From NCBI GenBank assembly GCA_900466005.1, contig UEGQ01000002.1, positions 117,686-181,685 of the forward strand: a stretch of 64,000 nucleotides of DNA, written 5' to 3'. The translations under genes were made by a program, and so were the position numbers. Origin of the DNA: Hyphomicrobiales bacterium (lineage in GTDB: Bacteria; Pseudomonadota; Alphaproteobacteria; Rhizobiales; Rhizobiaceae). Below are positions 8,878-17,838 of the stretch, piece by piece (the stretch's first letter is position 1; each line of letters opens with the position of its first letter). The notes under the pieces were generated by a model. That model ran no database searches, was not told the DNA's origin, and saw only the letters and a program-made list of their open reading frames with translations.

Positions 8878-9513
8878 TCAGGCCGCAGCGACGCAAGCCG
8901 CGGCATCATGGAGCTTCCGGTACCGGATCAGTTCCTCGATCGTGATGATCGGGAGATCATGGAGTCTGCAAAACGCCTTGAGTTCGGGTAGGCGCGCCAT
9001 CGTGCCATCATCATTTGCGACCTCGCAGATCACTCCGGACGGATTTTTGCCCACCAGGCGGGCAAGGTCGACCGCGGCCTCGGTATGACCGGGGCGGCCA
9101 AGGACGCCTTTCGGGTGGGCGCGTAGCGGAAAGATGTGTCCCGGCCGGGCAAAATCTTCAGGCACCGACGTCTCGTCCATCAGTGCACGCACCGTTGCGG
9201 CACGGTCGGCGGCCGAAATCCCCGTCGTCGTTCCGTGAACGTAGTCGACCGACACGGTGAACGCCGTCTTCAGGTATTCCGTGTTGTGCGGGACCATCAG
9301 GGGAATGCCAAGAGCGTCCAGCCGTTCCCCTTCCATGGCGACGCAGATCAGGCCGCGCGCATGCTTCATCATGAATGCGATAACCTCAGGCGTCACGTGA
9401 TCGGAAGCGACGATGATGTCGCCTTCATTCTCGCGGTCCTCGTCATCGACGACCACGACCATTCCGCCGCGCGCGAAGCTATCCAATGCATCTTCAATTT
9501 TCGAAAGTGTCAT
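8878..9513 (-). CDS. ribB: 3,4-dihydroxy-2-butanone 4-phosphate synthase
   Basis: The enzyme converts ribulose 5-phosphate to 3,4-dihydroxy-2-butanone 4-phosphate plus formate, one of the two branches of riboflavin synthesis. The acidic metal-binding motif DDEDRENEGD is present near residue 25, as are the downstream family signatures RPGHIFPLRA and GHTEAAVDLARL. The 211-residue length matches stand-alone RibB (E. coli 217) rather than the RibBA fusion. The start at 9513 follows GAAAGGCATTGGA; the longer in-frame reading runs through the riboswitch and is not coding. It is the only gene under the FMN riboswitch. Confidence 0.95.
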   Translation of the reverse strand: MTLSKIEDALDSFARGGMVVVVDDEDRENEGDIIVASDHVTPEVIAFMMKHARGLICVAMEGERLDALGIPLMVPHNTEYLKTAFTVSVDYVHGTTTGISAADRAATVRALMDETSVPEDFARPGHIFPLRAHPKGVLGRPGHTEAAVDLARLVGKNPSGVICEVANDDGTMARLPELKAFCRLHDLPIITIEELIRYRKLHDAAACVAAA

Positions 9514-9602
9514 TCCAATGCCTTTCAAGGGTAACCGCATGAGCGGCCAAACCACGACCTTCCGGCCGCCATCCATCCCTTGGGCGAACACAGCACACAG
9601 GT

Positions 9603-9618
9603 CTCCCCGTGAGGGGAG
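9603..9618 (-). promoter_or_regulatory. Hairpin between the FMN aptamer and ribB
   Basis: On the minus strand CTCCCC-TCAC-GGGGAG forms a 6-bp GC-rich hairpin just 3' of the aptamer. No T-run follows, so translational rather than transcriptional control is more likely. It is a candidate part of the expression platform. Confidence 0.4.
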
Positions 9619-9632
9619 GCGCCATGGCCGAT

Positions 9633-9770
9633 GTTCTCTTTCATCCGGACTGTGACCGTCGGCTCCGGCATCGCACCGGATCTGCTGCCTTTCACCAGAG
9701 TGAAAGCGCTCGCGGGCTCCCGACAAAGCCGGATACCGCCGGTGGGGAATTTCGCCCCGCCCTGAGAACC
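9633..9770 (-). promoter_or_regulatory. FMN riboswitch (RFN element)
   Basis: Read on the minus strand, the leader of ribB contains the conserved RFN blocks in order: TTCTCAGGGCGGGG near 9768, ATTCCCCACCGGCGG, GAGCCCGCGAGCG, then AGCAGATCCGGTG, CCGGAGCCGACGG, and TCACAGTCCGGATG with AAAGAGAAC closing at 9633. FMN binding to this aptamer is known to shut down riboflavin genes. About 120 bases separate the aptamer from the start codon. Confidence 0.95.
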
Positions 9771-9775
9771 CTTTG

Positions 9776-9805
9776 AAAATAGGCGCAAGACCACAGCGAT
9801 TTCAA
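9776..9805 (-). promoter_or_regulatory. Candidate sigma-70 promoter of the ribB leader
   Basis: On the minus strand TTGAAA (9805-9800) and TATTTT (9781-9776) are separated by 18 bases. Transcription would begin close to the first base of the RFN element. Confidence 0.5.
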
Positions 9806-9876
9806 GTACAAAGGAACCGGTGGCGGCAATTGATCGGCGAATGTCGCGTTTGTCTTCCTTAATCGTCGCGCACAGA

Positions 9877-9906
9877 AAACGGCACGGTGCTCGAGAGCAC
9901 CGTGCC
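9877..9906 (-). terminator. Rho-independent terminator of the SDR/ABC operon
   Basis: On the minus strand an 11-bp perfect stem (GGCACGGTGCT with AGCACCGTGCC) and a 4-base loop are followed by GTTTTC. It lies about 35 bases after the stop of the SDR gene that closes the minus-strand sugar operon. Confidence 0.75.
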
Positions 9907-9940
9907 GTATTTGCTGGAAGCCGATATTGGCCGGCAGACG

Positions 9941-10729
9941 TTACCAGCAGCAGAAACCACCGTCGACGAGAAGGTCGACACCGGTGACGAAACTGGCCGC
10001 ATCGGAAAGCAGGAAGACGGCGGGCCCGACCATCTCGTCAACCGTCGCCATGCGCTGCATCGGGGTCTGCTCTTCGAACAGTTTCGTCTGATGCACCATC
10101 TCGGGCCGCGTGTTCATCGGCGTGGCGGTGTAACCGGGGCTGATCGTATTGACGCGGATGCCGCGCCCGACCCATTCCATGGCCATCGACTTCGACATGT
10201 GGATGACACCCGCCTTAGAAGCGTTGTAATGGCACTGGTTCAGCCCACGATTGACGATCACGCCCGACATCGAGGCAATGTTGACGATCGACCCACGTCC
10301 GTTCTTCAACATCGCCCGTGCTTCCGCCTGGCAGGAGAGAAAGACCCCCTTCAGGTTGATGTCCATCATTGTCTGGAACTGGCTCTCCTCCATCTCCTCC
10401 GCCGGGTTGGCATTGGCAATGCCGGCGGCATTGACCGCGAGCGTGAGAGGGCCGAGCTCGGCCTCGGCGCGGGCAACCGCCTCGTTGAGCGCGGCGGCCT
10501 GGGTTACGTCGGCCGCAATCCGGATGCTGCGGCGGCCCGTTCCAGCTATGAACTCCGCCGTCCGCGCCAGGCCGTCATCGGTCCGACGGTCAAGCAGCGC
10601 GACGTCGGCGCCGCACTGGGCCAGGCCCATGGCGATACGTTGACCGATACCGCTGCCCGCCCCCGTCACCAGCGCGACATTGCCGCCGAGGTCGAACAGT
10701 TTCGGTGCATTCAGTGTAATGTCCGGCAT
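9941..10729 (-). CDS. Short-chain dehydrogenase/reductase (polyol or sugar)
   Basis: This is a classical SDR of 262 residues. It has the Rossmann motif TGAGSGIG near residue 22, NAAG in the middle, and a catalytic Ser (SMSG) followed by YNASK. The last gene of the permease-SBP-ATPase-SDR operon, it probably oxidises the imported polyol or reduces a sugar so that the divergently encoded kinase and transketolase can act on the ketose. It resembles D-threitol and other polyol dehydrogenases in general layout, but substrate cannot be read from the sequence. An SDR of similar size closes the opposite operon. Confidence 0.88.
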   Translation of the reverse strand: MPDITLNAPKLFDLGGNVALVTGAGSGIGQRIAMGLAQCGADVALLDRRTDDGLARTAEFIAGTGRRSIRIAADVTQAAALNEAVARAEAELGPLTLAVNAAGIANANPAEEMEESQFQTMMDINLKGVFLSCQAEARAMLKNGRGSIVNIASMSGVIVNRGLNQCHYNASKAGVIHMSKSMAMEWVGRGIRVNTISPGYTATPMNTRPEMVHQTKLFEEQTPMQRMATVDEMVGPAVFLLSDAASFVTGVDLLVDGGFCCW

Positions 10730-10745
10730 GACATTCTTTCCTTCT

Positions 10746-12239
10746 TCAAATCGTTGCCAGTTCCATGACCGAGACGTCGTTCGCGTCCTTGCGATCCAGA
10801 ATACCGGCCTGCTTGCCTTGCGCCATGACCATGATGCGATTGGAGACGCCCAGCACCTCTTCGAGATCCGAGCTGACGACGATCACCGCCACACCCTCTC
10901 GAGCCAGGTCCATGATCATGTCATAGATCGAAGCGCGCGCGCCGACATCGATACCGCGGGTCGGCTCGTCCAGCACCACCACCTTCGGCTTGCGCGCGAG
11001 CCATTTCGCCAGCACGACCTTCTGCTGGTTGCCGCCCGACAACTCGCCGGCGTCCTGCCTTCCGCTGCCCTTGACGCCGAACTTGCGGATGTAAACCTCG
11101 GCGAATTGGCCGAGGCGACGCGAGGTCAGCCAGCCACCGCGGGAGATTTCCTGCAGGTTGGCATAGCCGATGTTTTCCTGGATGGAATGTTCGAGGACCA
11201 GTCCTTGCAGCTTGCGGTCCTCCGGAACCAGGACAATGCCCTTCCTGATCGCGTCGCCCGGCGAACGCGGCGTCACGACGTCGCCGTCGAGGAGCACCTC
11301 GCCACTCGCGATCGGGTCTGCACCGGTGACCGCACGGACGAGTTCGGTGCGCCCGGCACCGACGAGGCCCGCAATTCCGAAGACTTCGCCCCTCTTTACC
11401 GAGAAGCTGATGTTGTTGAAGGTCCCTGCCGGCGCGCAGAGATCGCGTACCTCCAGCATGACCTCGTCCTGCGGGGCGGGAATCGCCGGGAACATCCGCT
11501 CCAGCGAGCGACCGACCATCGCCTCGACGATGGTGCGGACCGGAACGTCGCCGCTGTCAAACTCCTGCACCTTTGCGCCGTCGCGCATCACCACGATCCG
11601 GTCTGCAATCTGGCGAATTTCTTCCAGCCGGTGGGAAATATAGATGATGCCGACCCCGTCGGCCTTGAGGCGCTCGATCTGTCGAAACAGTAGCTGTGTC
11701 TCTTCGCCGCCGAGAGCAGCCGTCGGTTCATCGAGGATCAGAAGCTTCGCGTTGAGCGTCATCGCCTTCGCGATCTCGATCAGCTGCTGCTTGGCGGTCG
11801 AAAGACCTTCCACCCGCCGGCGCGGAGAGATGTCGAGCCCGAGGCGCTGGAGGCCCGCATGGGCACGTTCTTCCATCGCCTGCCGGTCCACGCGACCGCC
11901 CTTCATCAGGTAACGCCCGACAAAGACGTTCTCCGCGATCGACAGTTGCGGCAGGAGCTTCAGCTCCTGATGGATCATGCCGACGCCCGCGTCCATCGCG
12001 GCGCGTGGATTGGCCGGGGCGTAGGGCGCCCCGAGCCATGTCATGTCGCCGGCCGTCGCCTCGACGGCCCCGGAGATGATCCTCGACAAGGTCGATTTTC
12101 CGGCTCCGTTCTCGCCGAGCAACGCCACGACCTCCCCGGACCGAACATCGAGATCGATGCCGTGCAGCACTTCCATCGAACCGTAGACCTTGCGGATCTT
12201 CCGGAGAGAAAGGATGGGTGCGGTGTCCTTGGCGGTCAT
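10746..12239 (-). CDS. CUT2 sugar ABC transporter ATP-binding protein (RbsA/MglA-like)
   Basis: This duplicated ATPase has about 497 residues and two nucleotide-binding domains. The first has Walker A GENGAGKST; the second has the degenerate GLVGAGRTEL usual for this family and the signature LSGGNQQKV with DEPTRGIDVGA. The ATG at 12239 follows GGAAGAT; a TTG five codons upstream is less likely. It energises uptake by the neighbouring permease and binding protein. Confidence 0.93.
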   Translation of the reverse strand: MTAKDTAPILSLRKIRKVYGSMEVLHGIDLDVRSGEVVALLGENGAGKSTLSRIISGAVEATAGDMTWLGAPYAPANPRAAMDAGVGMIHQELKLLPQLSIAENVFVGRYLMKGGRVDRQAMEERAHAGLQRLGLDISPRRRVEGLSTAKQQLIEIAKAMTLNAKLLILDEPTAALGGEETQLLFRQIERLKADGVGIIYISHRLEEIRQIADRIVVMRDGAKVQEFDSGDVPVRTIVEAMVGRSLERMFPAIPAPQDEVMLEVRDLCAPAGTFNNISFSVKRGEVFGIAGLVGAGRTELVRAVTGADPIASGEVLLDGDVVTPRSPGDAIRKGIVLVPEDRKLQGLVLEHSIQENIGYANLQEISRGGWLTSRRLGQFAEVYIRKFGVKGSGRQDAGELSGGNQQKVVLAKWLARKPKVVVLDEPTRGIDVGARASIYDMIMDLAREGVAVIVVSSDLEEVLGVSNRIMVMAQGKQAGILDRKDANDVSVMELATI

Positions 12240-12260
12240 GGCGCTATCTTCCAATCGGAA

Positions 12261-13196
12261 TCAGGGATGCTCGGCAACGAACTTCGCGGCATTCTCCGGC
12301 GTCGTCAGGAAGCCCGGCAGCAGCTGTTCGGCCGGGAGTTTTTCGCCGGCTGCGAGCTTGATCGCGCTGTCGACTGCGAGGCGACCAATGCCGCGGACCT
12401 GCTGCGTCGCGGTCGCGTCAAAACCGCCCTGGGCAAGGATCGGCAGGGCCGTCGTGTCGCCGTCGAAGCCGCCGATATAGACGCGCTGGGAGACGCCGGA
12501 GACCTTGACCGCCTGGGCGGCGCCGAGAGCGAGACCGTCAGCCTGGGCGAAGATCAGCGAAACCTCGGGGTTTGCCTGCAGCAGGTTCTGGCCGATGTTC
12601 AGGCCTTCGGCCTGCGACCACTGCTCGCTCCACTGCTCAGCGACGAGTTCGACGCCAGCGTTTTCTCCGATCGCCTTCTGGCAGCCCTTGGTACGCTCGA
12701 CTTCCGGTGTCGTGCCCTTCTGGCCGTGGATCATCAGCATCTTGCCCTTGCCGCCGGCAAGACCGATGATGTGCTTGCAGACTTCATAGGCCGAGGTGGC
12801 GTTGTCGGTGGCGATGAAAGTGTCACCGGGCGCCTCGTCAGCATTGCGGTCGACGTTGACGACCGGAATGCCGGCTTCCTTGGCGAGACGGGTCGGCACG
12901 GCCGCAGCCGCGGCACCTGCCGGAATGTAGATGAAGGCGTCGATGTCCTGGGTCAGCAGGTCCTGGACCTGGCTGATCTGGGTCGCGCTGTCATTCTTGG
13001 CGTCGACGGTGATAACCTCGATGCCCTTTTCCTTGGCATAGGCTTCGACGCCGATCTTGATCTGGTTGAAGTAGTCCGCCTGCAGGTTCGAGACCGCAAG
13101 GCCGATCTTCTTCACCTCTGCGGCCGAAGCGCCGAGCGGGCTGAACGTCGTGGTTGCCAGTGCAGCGGCAGCCAGAAGGACTGTCTTGAAATTCAT
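12261..13196 (-). CDS. CUT2 sugar-binding periplasmic protein (RbsB-like)
   Basis: This 311-residue protein has a signal peptide (MNFKTVLLAAAALATTTF, cleavage at GASA-AE) and the type 1 periplasmic binding fold: KIGLAVSNLQADYFNQI at the start, VVNVDRNAD in the middle, GGFDGDTTALP towards the end. The ATG at 13196 is preceded by GGAGGAG. It presents a mono- or small saccharide or polyol to the CUT2 permease. The catabolic genes opposite suggest a C4-C5 compound. Confidence 0.93.
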   Translation of the reverse strand: MNFKTVLLAAAALATTTFSPLGASAAEVKKIGLAVSNLQADYFNQIKIGVEAYAKEKGIEVITVDAKNDSATQISQVQDLLTQDIDAFIYIPAGAAAAAVPTRLAKEAGIPVVNVDRNADEAPGDTFIATDNATSAYEVCKHIIGLAGGKGKMLMIHGQKGTTPEVERTKGCQKAIGENAGVELVAEQWSEQWSQAEGLNIGQNLLQANPEVSLIFAQADGLALGAAQAVKVSGVSQRVYIGGFDGDTTALPILAQGGFDATATQQVRGIGRLAVDSAIKLAAGEKLPAEQLLPGFLTTPENAAKFVAEHP

Positions 13197-13317
13197 GGTA
13201 GATCTCCTCCGTTGTTTTCGGGACCTCGCTACCACCGCAGGCCCGATGTTTTGCCTGGCGATTTGCCCGGCGGTGAACTGGCGGCATCGCCGCCAAACTG
13301 TGCACGAGACCGAAGCG

Positions 13318-14292
13318 TTACCTTCGCTTGACGGCTTCGGCTGCGACTGCAAGCGCGATGACGACACCGATGACCACCGCCTGCGTGAAGGGCGAGACCC
13401 CGAGAAGGTTCAAGCCGTTGCGCAGCACGCCGATGATCAGCACGCCGATGATGGTTCCAAGAACGCCACCCTTGCCGCCGCTCAGGCTCGTCCCGCCGAT
13501 GACGACGGCTGCAATGGTATCGAGCTCGTAGGAGACGCCGGCGGTCGGCTGCACGGAGTCGAGGCGCATGGCGAGAACCACGCCCGCCAGCCCCGCCAGC
13601 AGTCCCGAGATGACATAGACGCCGACGGTGTAGAGCTTGACATTGATGCCGGCGAGCCGCGCAACCTCCTGGTTGCCGCCGATGGCATAGAGAGAGCGGC
13701 CGCCCGACGTGTAGCGCAGGTAGAGCCAGCCCAAAATGAACACCACCAGCATCACGGCCACGGTGAGGGTGAGAAAGCCGCCGTAGCGGGTGTAAGCCAG
13801 AAGGCTGAACCAGGACGGAAAGCCGACGATCTGTTGCCCGTCGGTGATCATGTTGGCGAGACCACGCGCCACCGACATCATTGCGAGCGTCGCGATGAAG
13901 GCCGGCACGCCGAGCGCCGTGATCAGGATGCCCGATATCGCCCCCGTGGCGGCCGCGACAGCCAGCGCCACGAGGATGCCGAGAGGCAGCGGCAGGCCGA
14001 TCTGGTTGGAGAGATATCCCATCACCATCATCGTCAACGCCAGGACGGAGCCGACGGCGAGATCGATTCCACCGATCAGGATCACCATGGTCATGCCCAC
14101 CGCCATGATCCCGAGAACGGTGATCTGGTCGAGGACATTGAGCAGATTGCGGACGGACATGAACTTGTCGGTCGCGAAGGAAAGAAAGATGCAAAGCAGA
14201 ATAAGGCCGACCAGAGGGCCGGTCGCTCCTCTCAATGCCGACAAGGCACTCGAGCCTGCACTGCGATCTTGGTCTGTCGCTGATACCGACAT
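13318..14292 (-). CDS. CUT2 sugar ABC transporter permease (RbsC-like)
   Basis: This polytopic membrane protein of about 324 residues has the RbsC hallmarks: GMTMVILIGGIDLAVGS after the second membrane segment and GGTSLSGGKGG in the cytoplasmic loop. The ATG at 14292 sits after GGGAGGGCTGG; an ATG 17 codons upstream lacks a ribosome-binding site. It is the first gene of the minus-strand sugar operon. A gap of about 120 bases separates it from the binding-protein gene. Confidence 0.92.
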   Translation of the reverse strand: MSVSATDQDRSAGSSALSALRGATGPLVGLILLCIFLSFATDKFMSVRNLLNVLDQITVLGIMAVGMTMVILIGGIDLAVGSVLALTMMVMGYLSNQIGLPLPLGILVALAVAAATGAISGILITALGVPAFIATLAMMSVARGLANMITDGQQIVGFPSWFSLLAYTRYGGFLTLTVAVMLVVFILGWLYLRYTSGGRSLYAIGGNQEVARLAGINVKLYTVGVYVISGLLAGLAGVVLAMRLDSVQPTAGVSYELDTIAAVVIGGTSLSGGKGGVLGTIIGVLIIGVLRNGLNLLGVSPFTQAVVIGVVIALAVAAEAVKRR

Positions 14293-14495
14293 CCAGCCCT
14301 CCCATGCTGCCGCCGATCTGTTTACGTCGGCATAATTATTCATTACTGTCTGTAAATTCGTAACGCACGAATTGTTGGACTGTCAACTGCCCATCTACGT
14401 GGGAACTTCAGTTTTATTTCGACGGGAAGGCTTGACAGTCGGAACGCAAGTGCAATTATATGACGTACGGCATATTTATTCACAATGAGGATTTC
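14293..14495. promoter_or_regulatory. Divergent promoter region of the sugar/polyol module
   Basis: These 203 bases separate two divergent operons. On the plus strand TTGACA at 14432-14437 and TTATAT at 14456-14461 (18-base spacer) form a good sigma-70 promoter for the transketolase operon. ATTCAC at 14478-14483 repeats the half-site of the inverted repeat found before the SorC gene (17809-17828). ATTATTCATT near 14333-14342 is a weaker match. Confidence 0.5.
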
Positions 14496-15305
14496 ATGCA
14501 GCCGAACGATCTCGACCGCATCGCCAGACAGATACGTCTTCGCGATCTCCAGGCGGTTTACGAAGCGGGCGCCGGCCATATTGGCGGTGAAATGTCTGCT
14601 ATCGACATTCTGACTGCGCTTTACTTCCAGGTGCTGCGAATTTGGCCCGACCAGCCGAAGCATCCGGATCGGGACCGGTTCGTCCTGTCGAAGGGTCATG
14701 TCGCCTTGGCGCTGTACGTGACGCTGGCAAAGCGTGGCTTCATCCCGGAAGACGAGATCTCGACATTCCTGAAGCCCCACTCGCGCCTCAACGGGCACCC
14801 GAACTGCAACAAGGTTCCCGGCGTCGAGACGAATACCGGACCACTCGGGCACGGTTTGCCTGTCGCTGTCGGCATGGCGAAGGCCGCGAAGCTGACCGGT
14901 GCAGCCTATCGCACCTACGTGCTGACCGGTGACGGCGAAATGCAGGAAGGATCGAACTGGGAAGCGATATCGTCCGCGGCCCAGTTCGGCCTCGACAATC
15001 TCACCCTGATCATAGACCACAACCGCTTCCAGCAGGGCGCGGCGCTGAAGGACACGAACGACCTCGCCCCCTTCCCGGCCAAGCTCGAAGCCTTCGGGTG
15101 GGACGTGACCGAGATCGATGGCAACGACATCAGCCAGATCGTTCCAGCTCTTCAGCGACGTGGCGAACGCCCGCATTGCATCGTCGCCCACACCAACAAA
15201 GGCCACGGAATCTCCTTCATGCAGGACAAGGTCGACTGGCATCACAAGGTGCCGAATGCCGAACAGTACAAGATTGCCATGGCCGAACTTTCGGAGGCGC
15301 TGTGA
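14496..15305 (+). CDS. Transketolase-like enzyme, N-terminal (ThDP-binding) subunit
   Basis: This 269-residue protein equals the N-terminal third of a transketolase. Visible motifs are AGHIGGEMSAIDIL, KGHVALALY, GPLGHGLPVAVGMA and the ThDP/Mg2+ motif GDGEMQEGSNWEA. The ATG at 14496 follows AATGAGGATTTC; the in-frame ATG at 14460 overlaps the -10 box and is rejected. It overlaps the C-terminal subunit gene by one base (TGATG). The pair should transfer a two-carbon ketol unit from a phosphorylated ketose made by the downstream kinase, as in the two-subunit apulose-4-phosphate transketolases of apiose pathways. The actual substrate is unknown. Confidence 0.9.
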   Translation: MQPNDLDRIARQIRLRDLQAVYEAGAGHIGGEMSAIDILTALYFQVLRIWPDQPKHPDRDRFVLSKGHVALALYVTLAKRGFIPEDEISTFLKPHSRLNGHPNCNKVPGVETNTGPLGHGLPVAVGMAKAAKLTGAAYRTYVLTGDGEMQEGSNWEAISSAAQFGLDNLTLIIDHNRFQQGAALKDTNDLAPFPAKLEAFGWDVTEIDGNDISQIVPALQRRGERPHCIVAHTNKGHGISFMQDKVDWHHKVPNAEQYKIAMAELSEAL

Positions 15306-16270
15306 TGAACGCGGTGACGTCCCCCAAGCTCCACGATTGTCGCGACGCCTTCGTTTCCGTGCTGGAAAGGCTCGGGGCGGACAATCCGAAGGTCGTTGCC
15401 GTCTGCAATGACTCGGTCGGCTCGTCGAAGCTCGGCGGCTTCAAGTCGAAATGGCCGGAGCGCCTGGTGAATGTGGGCATCGCCGAGCAGAACATGGTGG
15501 GCGTCGGCGCCGGTCTTGCGAACGGCGGCCTTCTGCCATTCGTCTGCGGCGCCTCCTGCTTCCTCACCGGCCGCTCGCTGGAGCAGGTCAAGGCCGACAT
15601 CGCCTATTCGAACGCGAACGTGAAGCTGGTCGGCATCTCGTCCGGCATGGCCTACGGCGAGCTCGGCCCGACGCATCACTCGATCGAGGACTTCGCCTGG
15701 ACGCGCGTGCTGCCGAATCTGCCGGTGATCGCGCCCTGCGACTCGATCGAGACGGCCGCTGCCGTGGAATGGGCGGCAGCCTATGAGGGTCCGGTCTTCC
15801 TGCGCCTGTCGCGTGTCGGCGTCCCCGACCTCCTGCCACCGGGCCACCAATTCGAGCTCGGCAAGGTCAATCTCTTGCGCGACGGCGACGCCGTCACGCT
15901 GATTGCCAACGGCACCCTCACGCACCGCATGATGAAGGCTGCGGAGATCCTGGCCGCTGAGGGGATCGAGGCACGCGTCCTCAACATGGCGACGGTACGC
16001 CCCATCGATGTCGCGGCAGTTGTTGCGGCGGCGCGAGAGACCGGCGCCATCGTCACCGCAGAGGAGCATTCGACCTTCGGCGGGCTCGGCTCTGCAATCG
16101 CCGAGGTCGTCGTCGCCGAGGCACCCGTGCCGATGAAAATCCTCGGCGTTCCGGGGATCTTTGCGCCCACCGGCTCCGCCGAGTTCCTGCTGGACGAGTT
16201 CGGCATGTCGCCCGCCGGGATCGTGGACGCGGCAAAGACCCTGATCGCACGGAAGTCTTCACGTATCTGA
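15305..16270 (+). CDS. Transketolase-like enzyme, C-terminal (pyrimidine-binding) subunit
   Basis: This 321-residue protein carries the pyrimidine-binding and C-terminal transketolase domains. NVGIAEQNMVGVGAGLA holds the conserved catalytic Glu. ELGPTHHSIEDFAWTR is the usual family loop, and VLNMATVRPID begins the C-terminal domain. It must pair with the preceding gene product to make the ThDP site at the subunit interface. Together the two are about 590 residues, close to a full transketolase less its linkers. They are translationally coupled. Confidence 0.9.
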   Translation: MNAVTSPKLHDCRDAFVSVLERLGADNPKVVAVCNDSVGSSKLGGFKSKWPERLVNVGIAEQNMVGVGAGLANGGLLPFVCGASCFLTGRSLEQVKADIAYSNANVKLVGISSGMAYGELGPTHHSIEDFAWTRVLPNLPVIAPCDSIETAAAVEWAAAYEGPVFLRLSRVGVPDLLPPGHQFELGKVNLLRDGDAVTLIANGTLTHRMMKAAEILAAEGIEARVLNMATVRPIDVAAVVAAARETGAIVTAEEHSTFGGLGSAIAEVVVAEAPVPMKILGVPGIFAPTGSAEFLLDEFGMSPAGIVDAAKTLIARKSSRI

Positions 16271-16348
16271 CGATGCGCGTCTAAAATCCGTGCCGGGCGC
16301 GGCAGCCCCCTCTTGCCGCGCCCACCAACGTCCGTCTGTGGAGCCAAC

Positions 16349-17818
16349 ATGATCACCGCCATCCTCGCCATCGACCAAGGCACCACGAATTCAAAGGCCG
16401 TGCTCGTCTCGACTGAAGGGGAAATTCTGGCGCGCGGATCCGCGCCCGTCGGGATCTCGCACCCGCAGCCCGGCTGGGTCGAACAGGACCCCTCGCGGAT
16501 CTGGCGGTCAGTGCGGGAAGCGATTGCCGAATGCCTCGGCGCCGGGCCTCCGGCCGATGTCCTCGGCATCGCAATCTCCAACCAGCGGGAGTCGGTGACC
16601 ATCTGGGATGCCGAGACCGGCGAGCCGCTCGGCCCCGTGGTCAGTTGGCAATGCCGCCGCAGCGCACCGGTCTGCACCGACCTGAACGCGGCCGGGCATT
16701 CGCACCGTGTCCAGGCGCTCACGGGTCTGCCGATCGACCCGATGTTTCCCGGTCCGAAGATGAAATGGCTGCTCGACCGCGCGCCGGCCGGCCGGACGAT
16801 CCGGCTTGGTACGATCGACGCGTGGCTGATCCATTGTCTGACCGACGGCGCCGTTCACGCCTGTGACGCCTCCAATGCCGCACGCAGCCAGCTCTACGAT
16901 CTCAATCGCAAGACCTGGAGCGATGAGCTCTGCGAGCTCTTCGGCGTGCCGAAAGCGGTCCTGCCGGAGGTGCGCGACAGTGCCTCCGACTTCGGCGCGA
17001 CGCGCAACGTGCCGGGCCTGTGCGACGGAATCCGGATAGCGGCAGCCATCGGCGACAGCCATGCAGCCCTTTTCGGCCATGGTGCCTTCAACCCCGGCGA
17101 CGGGAAGGTCACGTTCGGCACCGGCTCGTCGATCATGACGACGCTGCCACGCTTCATTGCGCCCGAGCACGGCATCACGACGACGATTGCCTGGTCAATC
17201 AACGGCGAGCCGACCTATGCCTTCGAGGGCAACATTCTGGTTTCAGCCTCGGCCCTGCCGTGGATGACGGAGATCCTCGGCCTGCCCGACGTGCAGGCTC
17301 TCGTCGATCTCGCGGCAACGGCAGCACCGGGCGGACCCGGCTTTGTCCCGGCCTTCGTCGGTCTCGGCGCACCCTACTGGCAGGCCGACGCCCGGGCACT
17401 CTTTGCGGGGATCACGTTCAACACGACCCGCGCCCAGATGGCCCGCGCGGTTACGGACTCGATGGCCTTTCAGGTGCACGACGTGTTCAGGGCGATGTCG
17501 GCACAGTCGCCCGCCCCCCTCGGTCGCCTTTATGCGGACGGAGGGCCCAGCAAGAACACCTTCCTCATGCAATGCGTGGCAGATACGCTCGACCATGCCA
17601 TCATCCAGAGTGACGCGCCGGAGGCGTCGGCGCTCGGAGCCGCCTATCTGGCGGGTCTCTCCCTCGGCGTTTGGTCCGATCTCGACACCGTTGCCGCTCT
17701 GCCGCGCAGCAGAATCGCGCTTGCCCCGCGAGCCTCCGACGCCGCCGAACGCCTTCGGGTGTGGCAGGACGCAATCTACCGCTCGACGGTTCCCGCGACT
17801 TCAACTATGGGTGAATAA
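16349..17818 (+). CDS. FGGY-family carbohydrate kinase
   Basis: This ATP-dependent sugar kinase has 489 residues. It opens with the phosphate-1 motif LAIDQGTTNSKAV, then shows NQRESVTIWD, WQCRRS, the adenosine-region FGTGSSIMTT and YADGGPSKNTFLMQ. It is closest in outline to glycerol/xylulose kinases. In this operon it most likely phosphorylates a ketose delivered by an SDR, making the substrate of the split transketolase. Its stop codon lies inside a perfect inverted repeat (17809-17828) just ahead of the SorC gene. Confidence 0.92.
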   Translation: MITAILAIDQGTTNSKAVLVSTEGEILARGSAPVGISHPQPGWVEQDPSRIWRSVREAIAECLGAGPPADVLGIAISNQRESVTIWDAETGEPLGPVVSWQCRRSAPVCTDLNAAGHSHRVQALTGLPIDPMFPGPKMKWLLDRAPAGRTIRLGTIDAWLIHCLTDGAVHACDASNAARSQLYDLNRKTWSDELCELFGVPKAVLPEVRDSASDFGATRNVPGLCDGIRIAAAIGDSHAALFGHGAFNPGDGKVTFGTGSSIMTTLPRFIAPEHGITTTIAWSINGEPTYAFEGNILVSASALPWMTEILGLPDVQALVDLAATAAPGGPGFVPAFVGLGAPYWQADARALFAGITFNTTRAQMARAVTDSMAFQVHDVFRAMSAQSPAPLGRLYADGGPSKNTFLMQCVADTLDHAIIQSDAPEASALGAAYLAGLSLGVWSDLDTVAALPRSRIALAPRASDAAERLRVWQDAIYRSTVPATSTMGE

Positions 17819-17828
17819 AAATTCACCC
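17809..17828 (+). promoter_or_regulatory. Perfect 8-bp inverted repeat, candidate SorC operator
   Basis: GGGTGAAT at 17809-17816 and ATTCACCC at 17821-17828 flank AAAA. The repeat covers the kinase stop codon and ends 10 bases before the SorC start. Autoregulation by SorC is the favoured reading; an RNA hairpin acting on the downstream gene is the alternative. Confidence 0.45.
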
Positions 17829-17838
17829 CGGAGGGACC

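Noticed and set aside
9514..9726. Longer in-frame start for ribB
   Set aside because: The added 71 codons lie in the FMN riboswitch and do not resemble RibB; the start at 9513 has its own Shine-Dalgarno.
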